A DNA stretch of 18,272 nucleotides from CAZGSN01 sp964371655 (GTDB lineage Bacteria > Desulfobacterota > Binatia > HRBIN30). A program made the position numbers and the translations under genes. Below the pieces are notes generated by a model that saw only the letters and a program-made list of their open reading frames with translations, was not told the DNA's origin and did no database searches. Shown piece after piece: positions 14,910 to 18,272 of the stretch (position 1 is its first letter; each line of letters starts with the position of its first letter). The DNA lies in the NCBI GenBank assembly GCA_964371655.1, contig CAYJOD010000113.1, positions 1 to 18,272 of the forward strand, given 5' to 3'.

Positions 14910-15023
14910 TCAGGCGGCGACGACTTCGATTCGGGCCGCGAAGCGGAGATCGCCCAGGAGTTGCTGACAATCTTCCCAGGTGAGTGCGAAAGCACGTACG
15001 TCAGAGACCCCGAGGCGCACCAT
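14910..15023 (-). pseudogene. 5'-truncated copy of the 86-residue gene
   Basis: This copy is colinear with 11487 to about 11597 and roughly 90% identical by eye over 110 bases. It encodes 37 residues from an ATG at 15023: MVRLGVSDVRAFALTWEDCQ, then a tail ending IEVVAA and the same TGA. The first half of the gene is absent; similarity stops abruptly near 15020. The remaining frame is open, and most changes are conservative (V to I, E to D, G to A). A short expressed peptide is therefore conceivable, but a duplication remnant is more likely. Confidence 0.8.
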
Positions 15024-15060
15024 GATTTTGGGTTCCCGATCTCCTATGCGAGTACTCCGT

Positions 15061-15141
15061 ATGGCCACCACCGACGTCTTGGAAGAGCTCCGGAAACTGC
15101 CGGCTCGGGATCGACTACATCTGCGAGCGCGACCGTGTTCG
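15061..15141 (+). pseudogene. possible antitoxin N-terminal fragment
   Basis: An ATG opens MATTDVLEELRKLPARDRLH, which resembles the first helix pair of small addiction-module antitoxins (pattern 'xVLExLRxLPxxERL'). After about residue 22 the frame continues into arginine- and proline-rich sequence without similarity. I treat it as a degraded fragment; chance similarity over so short a stretch cannot be excluded. Confidence 0.35.
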
Positions 15142-15215
15142 CCGCCTCGATCTCGGGTGAGCGCGCGCTCACGTTTAGTTTGACAGCTTCAGAGTCGTAC
15201 CGTATCAAGCCACTG

Positions 15216-15416
15216 ATGAAGTCTACCGCGCGCCGTATCGAAGAGCATAGTCGATCGGGGGCAGACACGGGGCGTCGTCGCGCCGAAGCGCGCCGCAACG
15301 AGAAGCTGATCGGGGCAGTTTGCGGAATTCTCGGCCAAGGAGACCCGCTTTCGGATCTGGAAGCCGAGCACCGGGCCGAGGTCGAGGCCGACGCTCGTGC
15401 GTACCGTCGTACTTGA
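15216..15416 (+). CDS. putative antitoxin of a decayed PIN toxin pair
   Basis: This short frame (66 residues) is rich in Arg and Glu. Its tail contains the KLIGAVCGILGQGDPLSDLE region (30-49) followed by an acidic-basic helix ending AYRRT. It overlaps the start of a truncated PIN gene by 20 bases, the same arrangement as the intact pair at 13752-14433, which is the main reason to call it an antitoxin. The C-terminal 'GDPLxDLExEHRAE' style fits toxin-neutralising tails in general, but I cannot assign a family. The open frame runs further upstream to 14838 only through the truncated gene copy on the other strand, so ATG 15216 is preferred. It is probably non-functional as a pair because its toxin is broken. 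Confidence 0.45.
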   Translation: MKSTARRIEEHSRSGADTGRRRAEARRNEKLIGAVCGILGQGDPLSDLEAEHRAEVEADARAYRRT

Positions 15417-15525
15417 CGCTTGGGCCGGGTTGGCTCTTCTACGTAACGAAGCCCCCGCTGCCGGCACGATCCGTCGCTACCTGCGGCGCTCGTTCAGTGG
15501 CAACACGCAACTGGCGATGAGCCGG
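15397..15525 (+). pseudogene. truncated PIN-domain toxin
   Basis: From a GTG at 15397 the frame reads MRTVVLDAWAGLALLRNEAP, the first strand and helix of a PIN toxin, with the first acidic residue D7 in VVLDAWA. Similarity continues to residue 42 (GNTQLAMS) and then stops before the conserved Glu that would normally follow. The later two-thirds, including the remaining catalytic acids, is missing; the frame runs on into repeat copy B. It overlaps the preceding antitoxin-like frame. The sequence differs clearly from the intact PIN protein upstream, so it is a separate family member, not a copy of it. Confidence 0.7.
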
Positions 15526-15582
15526 CGGCACCTTCATCATCTCGCAAGCTCTCAGGTTGGCTCGCCCGAGGCCGGCGACGGG

Positions 15583-15716
15583 TCGAGGCGGGAGCCGCAA
15601 GGTTGCCTCGACGATGGTCGATGGGTCGTAGGTCCGCTCTCACGGTCGCCCGTTCCTCTCCGCGCCCTCCGCGCCGCCGCGCGAGAAATCCCCGCCACTC
15701 CGATTGACACGGCCGC
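15583..15716. repeat. dispersed repeat, copy B
   Basis: This is the partner of 14546-14682, in the same orientation and about 1.04 kb away. It begins about 60 bases after the similarity to PIN toxins stops in the broken toxin gene. Sharing of the TCGATGGGTCGT core and the TCCGATTGACA end makes common origin clear despite about 25% divergence by eye. Confidence 0.7.
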
Positions 15717-15843
15717 CGCAACTGAACTAGACCTCCGCCATCACAACAGCGCGGCGCTGAACATGACACGGGGGCGAAACACACCATCAGGTGGAGACTC
15801 AACGCAGCGGTGCCGGCACACCTTGAACCCTGGCCCAGGTTTC

Positions 15844-15871
15844 GCACGCACGCACGCACGCACGCACGCAC
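15844..15871. repeat. tetranucleotide microsatellite (GCAC)7
   Basis: Seven perfect tandem GCAC units run in the gene-poor region. It is not within any supported coding frame. Tracts of this length can change unit number by slippage; no gene whose frame or promoter spacing would depend on it is evident. Confidence 0.9.
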
Positions 15872-16363
15872 TTCTAATCGCCTGGCCACCGCGCTGGAGG
15901 TTGAAGTCCTGTGGCTCCCTTCAAATCGAATCGAAGGAGGTGCACGCGAGGACAGGTCTCTAGCCTGCGCCCGTCGAGCCAGCGCCGCGCTTCGGCACTG
16001 TGGATTGCGGAGCCGACGTGAAGAGGGAGAACAGCGATGAAATCGAATTTGAGGTCGGCGGGGAGTAGTGACGTGCCACAATTGGAACGATATGACGAGA
16101 ACGTCAGTGGCATGAGCAATCTTACCGAGAGATGCGAGCGGGCCGCCCCCTCTACTCGCGGTCGGGCGTCACGGGTGTTGCGCCGGTGTTGCCCTCGCAT
16201 GGCGGAGTCGCCGGGCGGCCTGTGTGGTGGCGAGCCCTTCGTGATCGATACGTCGGAAGAAGGGATCGACAGTTCGGGGCTCGATCTTGGGCCGGGTGGT
16301 GCCGACGGTCTAACTCGACGCTTGGAGCCGACTCCCCATCTGCTGGCGTTTCGCTTGGTACCC

Positions 16364-16391
16364 CGCCCCGCCCCACGGCTCACGCGGGGCG
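16364..16391. other. GC-rich hairpin in the leader of the M23 gene
   Basis: CGCCCCGC and GCGGGGCG form a perfect 8-bp stem with a 12-base loop, ending 19 bases before the AGGAGGAGGA ribosome binding site. No T-run follows. It may be a 5'-UTR structure or the tail of something upstream. Confidence 0.4.
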
Positions 16392-16426
16392 TTAGGGCTG
16401 GCACAACAAGAGGAGGAGGAAGACGA

Positions 16427-18142
16427 ATGGCACAGATCAGGGTGGTCGTTTCGTCCGCGAGCCTGATTCTTGCGTTAGGAGTTGGTTCCGTAAATGCACA
16501 GACCTTCCTGGATGATTTCAATCGTCCGGATTCTATGACGGTGGGTAATGGCTGGCTCGACAGCCCGTCGAACGTTGGCGGGAACCTCTCAATTCAAGCA
16601 GGTCAGCTTACGACAATCGGGAATTCCGCCGGGATCTATCGTCCGTTTCCATTCGACAGGCCCGTGACGGTTGCAGCGACGATTGCCGAGACGAGCGGAT
16701 ACGGTGGGCTTCCACGCGCATATCGTGCGTTGGTCGGCATCCGGAGCGACGGCACCCCAAGCAGCGGTTACCGCTTGGAATTCTCTCGATCAGACATCAA
16801 TTACAACAACTCAGTCATAAGGTTGTTGGACGGCGATACGGAGGTCGCGCAGATCGCGCCGAATATCCAATTTGGGGCGTCCATCGACCTATCGATCACC
16901 TTGGGCACAAACGGTTGCATTATCGGAACGGTAACCCAGAACGGCCAAAGTGAGAGCTTTTCCTTCCCGCCACACGCCATCCAGAGCATGGGTGACAATG
17001 CCCTCGTCGCTCTGGGGGGTCCAGATAATCGGGGCACTACCAGCCCCATTTATCATCGACTCGACAACTTCAGACTGGACTACGATACGGGCGAGCCATG
17101 TGCCTCTCCCAAACTCACGTTTCCTCTGAAAGGAGTATCGCCGGGAATTGATGAGGGACTTACGCCGGAGACAGCAGTAATCAATTCGTACTTCGATCAC
17201 TCTATGAAGAATCGGGCTGGCGAGTATCAACTCTACAAGTGCGACAAACAGGTCGAGGCCTATACTAATGAGGTCGGCAATGCTCACCCTTCTGGGTTAC
17301 ATCCCAGAACCTCCGCTCAGTACTTTGCGATTCAATGCAGGCAGGGATATGCCCAAGACGACAGCCACACCCCTTTCGGCGTCAATGAACACTATGCAGG
17401 TGGGGGTGATAATACCCACTTATATTACGATGGTCACCCGGGGATCGACTACCGCGCTGCGCTCGGCACCGAGGTCTACGCAGCAGTAACTGGGACCGTG
17501 CACTATCCACAGGATTCGGTCGGTCTTCCCAGTGCAAGAAATTACCATGCGCTGGAGATTGTACCAGACCAGCCTGGGTACGGAGTCTACTACCTCCACC
17601 TCCTATTATATCCGTCGACGGGAGTTTGCTCCAACAACAGAGCGGTTTCCTGCACGGCAGATCAGAGATGCGGCCCGGGAAACATCTGTAGGCTTCGACG
17701 CCCCGGGGAAGGAGTATGTTCAGACGAGCCACGCACTGCGTGCGACACGCGTAACGCAGCAACCAGGTGCGGCGCCAGTAATACATGCGAGATCTCTCGA
17801 TCAATTACGGACAATGGTACCGACATCGACGGCTACCCGTGTCCCTCGCCGGTCACACTCCCCCTTCCCGAAGGAGAGGCGGTCAAGGCTGGATGCCTGG
17901 TTGCTCTCTCGGGGCAGGCAGGTCCCAAGGGCACACCGCCACATCTGCACTTTGAGGTTCAACGCATTCTCCCGTTCAGTAGCGTTTCACCATCGCTTAC
18001 GACTTCTACCAGCATACGGAATCGGATAAGGTGCCCAGACGATTCCACACGTGCCTGTATTCCGGTCGATCCGTACGGTCCGTTGGCATCGGATCCGTAT
18101 GAAGCCTTAACCGGCATCGCTACGTTACGCTTGTGGCGGTGA
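16427..18142 (+). CDS. secreted M23-family metallopeptidase with LamG-like N-terminus and Cys-rich insert
   Basis: This 571-residue exported protein has a signal peptide at 1-24 (cleavage after VNA). Residues 27-220 look like a LamG/concanavalin-type beta-sandwich that opens LDDFNRPDSMTVGNGW. The M23 (LytM) endopeptidase domain spans about 325-520. Its zinc ligands are H337 and D341 in HPGIDYR and H508 in HLHF, with H391 (YYLHLL) and H506 as the other active-site histidines. M23 enzymes cut peptide cross-links, usually in peptidoglycan. Between H391 and the SGQAG turn (495-499) sits a Cys-rich insert of about 70 residues (400-470) with two CxxxxxxxC..xxxC modules. The start is fixed by AGGAGGAGGA 6 bases upstream. 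Base composition is visibly lower in GC than the neighbouring genes, with ATA, AGA and TTA codons, which suggests later acquisition. Confidence 0.88.
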   Translation: MAQIRVVVSSASLILALGVGSVNAQTFLDDFNRPDSMTVGNGWLDSPSNVGGNLSIQAGQLTTIGNSAGIYRPFPFDRPVTVAATIAETSGYGGLPRAYRALVGIRSDGTPSSGYRLEFSRSDINYNNSVIRLLDGDTEVAQIAPNIQFGASIDLSITLGTNGCIIGTVTQNGQSESFSFPPHAIQSMGDNALVALGGPDNRGTTSPIYHRLDNFRLDYDTGEPCASPKLTFPLKGVSPGIDEGLTPETAVINSYFDHSMKNRAGEYQLYKCDKQVEAYTNEVGNAHPSGLHPRTSAQYFAIQCRQGYAQDDSHTPFGVNEHYAGGGDNTHLYYDGHPGIDYRAALGTEVYAAVTGTVHYPQDSVGLPSARNYHALEIVPDQPGYGVYYLHLLLYPSTGVCSNNRAVSCTADQRCGPGNICRLRRPGEGVCSDEPRTACDTRNAATRCGASNTCEISRSITDNGTDIDGYPCPSPVTLPLPEGEAVKAGCLVALSGQAGPKGTPPHLHFEVQRILPFSSVSPSLTTSTSIRNRIRCPDDSTRACIPVDPYGPLASDPYEALTGIATLRLWR

Positions 18143-18214
18143 TAAGGTGGTCGCGGGCAGCTGAACGACGCGCTCCAGTCCAGCGAGAGGATTGGGGTGG
18201 CGAGAAGATAAGCA

Positions 18215-18244
18215 GGCCGTCACCTGCAGCTTCACGTGACGGCC
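18215..18244 (+). terminator. probable intrinsic terminator after the M23 gene
   Basis: GGCCGTCAC and GTGACGGCC form a perfect 9-bp stem with a 12-base loop, beginning 72 bases after the stop codon. A short TTTT follows six bases later. The T-tract is weak and offset, so termination efficiency may be modest. Confidence 0.55.
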
Positions 18245-18272
18245 CCGGAGTTTTGCGGACTTTATGGGGGAT

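Larger units (their letters stand above)
15526..16426. other. 901-bp region without a recognised gene
   Basis: The region contains repeat copy B (15583-15716), a GCAC microsatellite (15844-15871) and a GC hairpin (16364-16391). A plus-strand frame is open from ATG 16037 through to the M23 peptidase gene, with a purine-rich GAGGGAG 7-8 bases upstream. Its 130 codons have no domain, are unlike a leader, and precede a clean signal peptide, so I do not call it. A minus-strand frame over 15874-16521 also lacks recognisable features. Confidence 0.5.

Noticed and set aside
15844..15871. CRISPR-like tandem repeat
   Set aside because: The unit is only four bases with no spacers and no cas genes; it is a simple microsatellite.

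Overview
The window is a high-GC chromosomal segment (roughly 65% by eye, with one clearly lower-GC gene at the right end). It looks like a Gram-negative, deltaproteobacteria-like or Binatota-like environmental bacterium. The evidence is an LpxO-type lipid A hydroxylase, two lipoproteins with lipoboxes, paired acyl-CoA dehydrogenases, and secreted proteins with Thr/Pro linkers and short Cys-rich 'C-x-x-D-x-D-C' repeats. The lineage is an inference from style, not from a marker gene. I see no rRNA, tRNA, CRISPR array or intact insertion sequence.

Left part (1-4700): a secreted two-domain DUF11-type protein is followed by a 443-bp gap holding a long imperfect inverted repeat. Next comes a probable operon of a TetR regulator and two acyl-CoA dehydrogenases. 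A near-perfect 20-bp palindrome covers the regulator's ATG and probably makes the operon autoregulated. The first dehydrogenase has lost several canonical flavin-binding positions and ends early. The second is canonical, so the two may form one mixed enzyme.

Middle (4700-11750): a second inverted-repeat element precedes a minus-strand lipid A 2-hydroxylase (lpxO-like). A divergent squalene/phytoene-synthase-like gene follows and overlaps, tail to tail, a membrane class III nucleotide cyclase. The cyclase is directly downstream of a neutral-ceramidase-like lipoprotein, with stop and start codons abutting. Then come an isoprenylcysteine-methyltransferase-like membrane protein, whose upstream region is another dispersed repeat, and a minus-strand pair: a Cys-rich lipoprotein and an 86-residue protein of unknown function. 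LpxO, the prenyl synthase, the ceramidase and the methyltransferase all act on lipids or at membranes, but they are not one operon.

Right part (13550-18272): an intact antitoxin/PIN-toxin pair is followed by about 1.5 kb of debris. This holds a 5'-truncated, about 90% identical copy of the 86-residue gene, a possible antitoxin fragment, a second antitoxin with a truncated PIN toxin, and two diverged copies of a roughly 135-bp repeat, one after each toxin. After a gap of nearly 900 bp without a recognised gene, which includes a (GCAC)7 microsatellite, there is a low-GC secreted protein. It has a LamG-like N-terminus and an M23 metallopeptidase domain carrying a Cys-rich insertion, and it is followed by a terminator-like hairpin.
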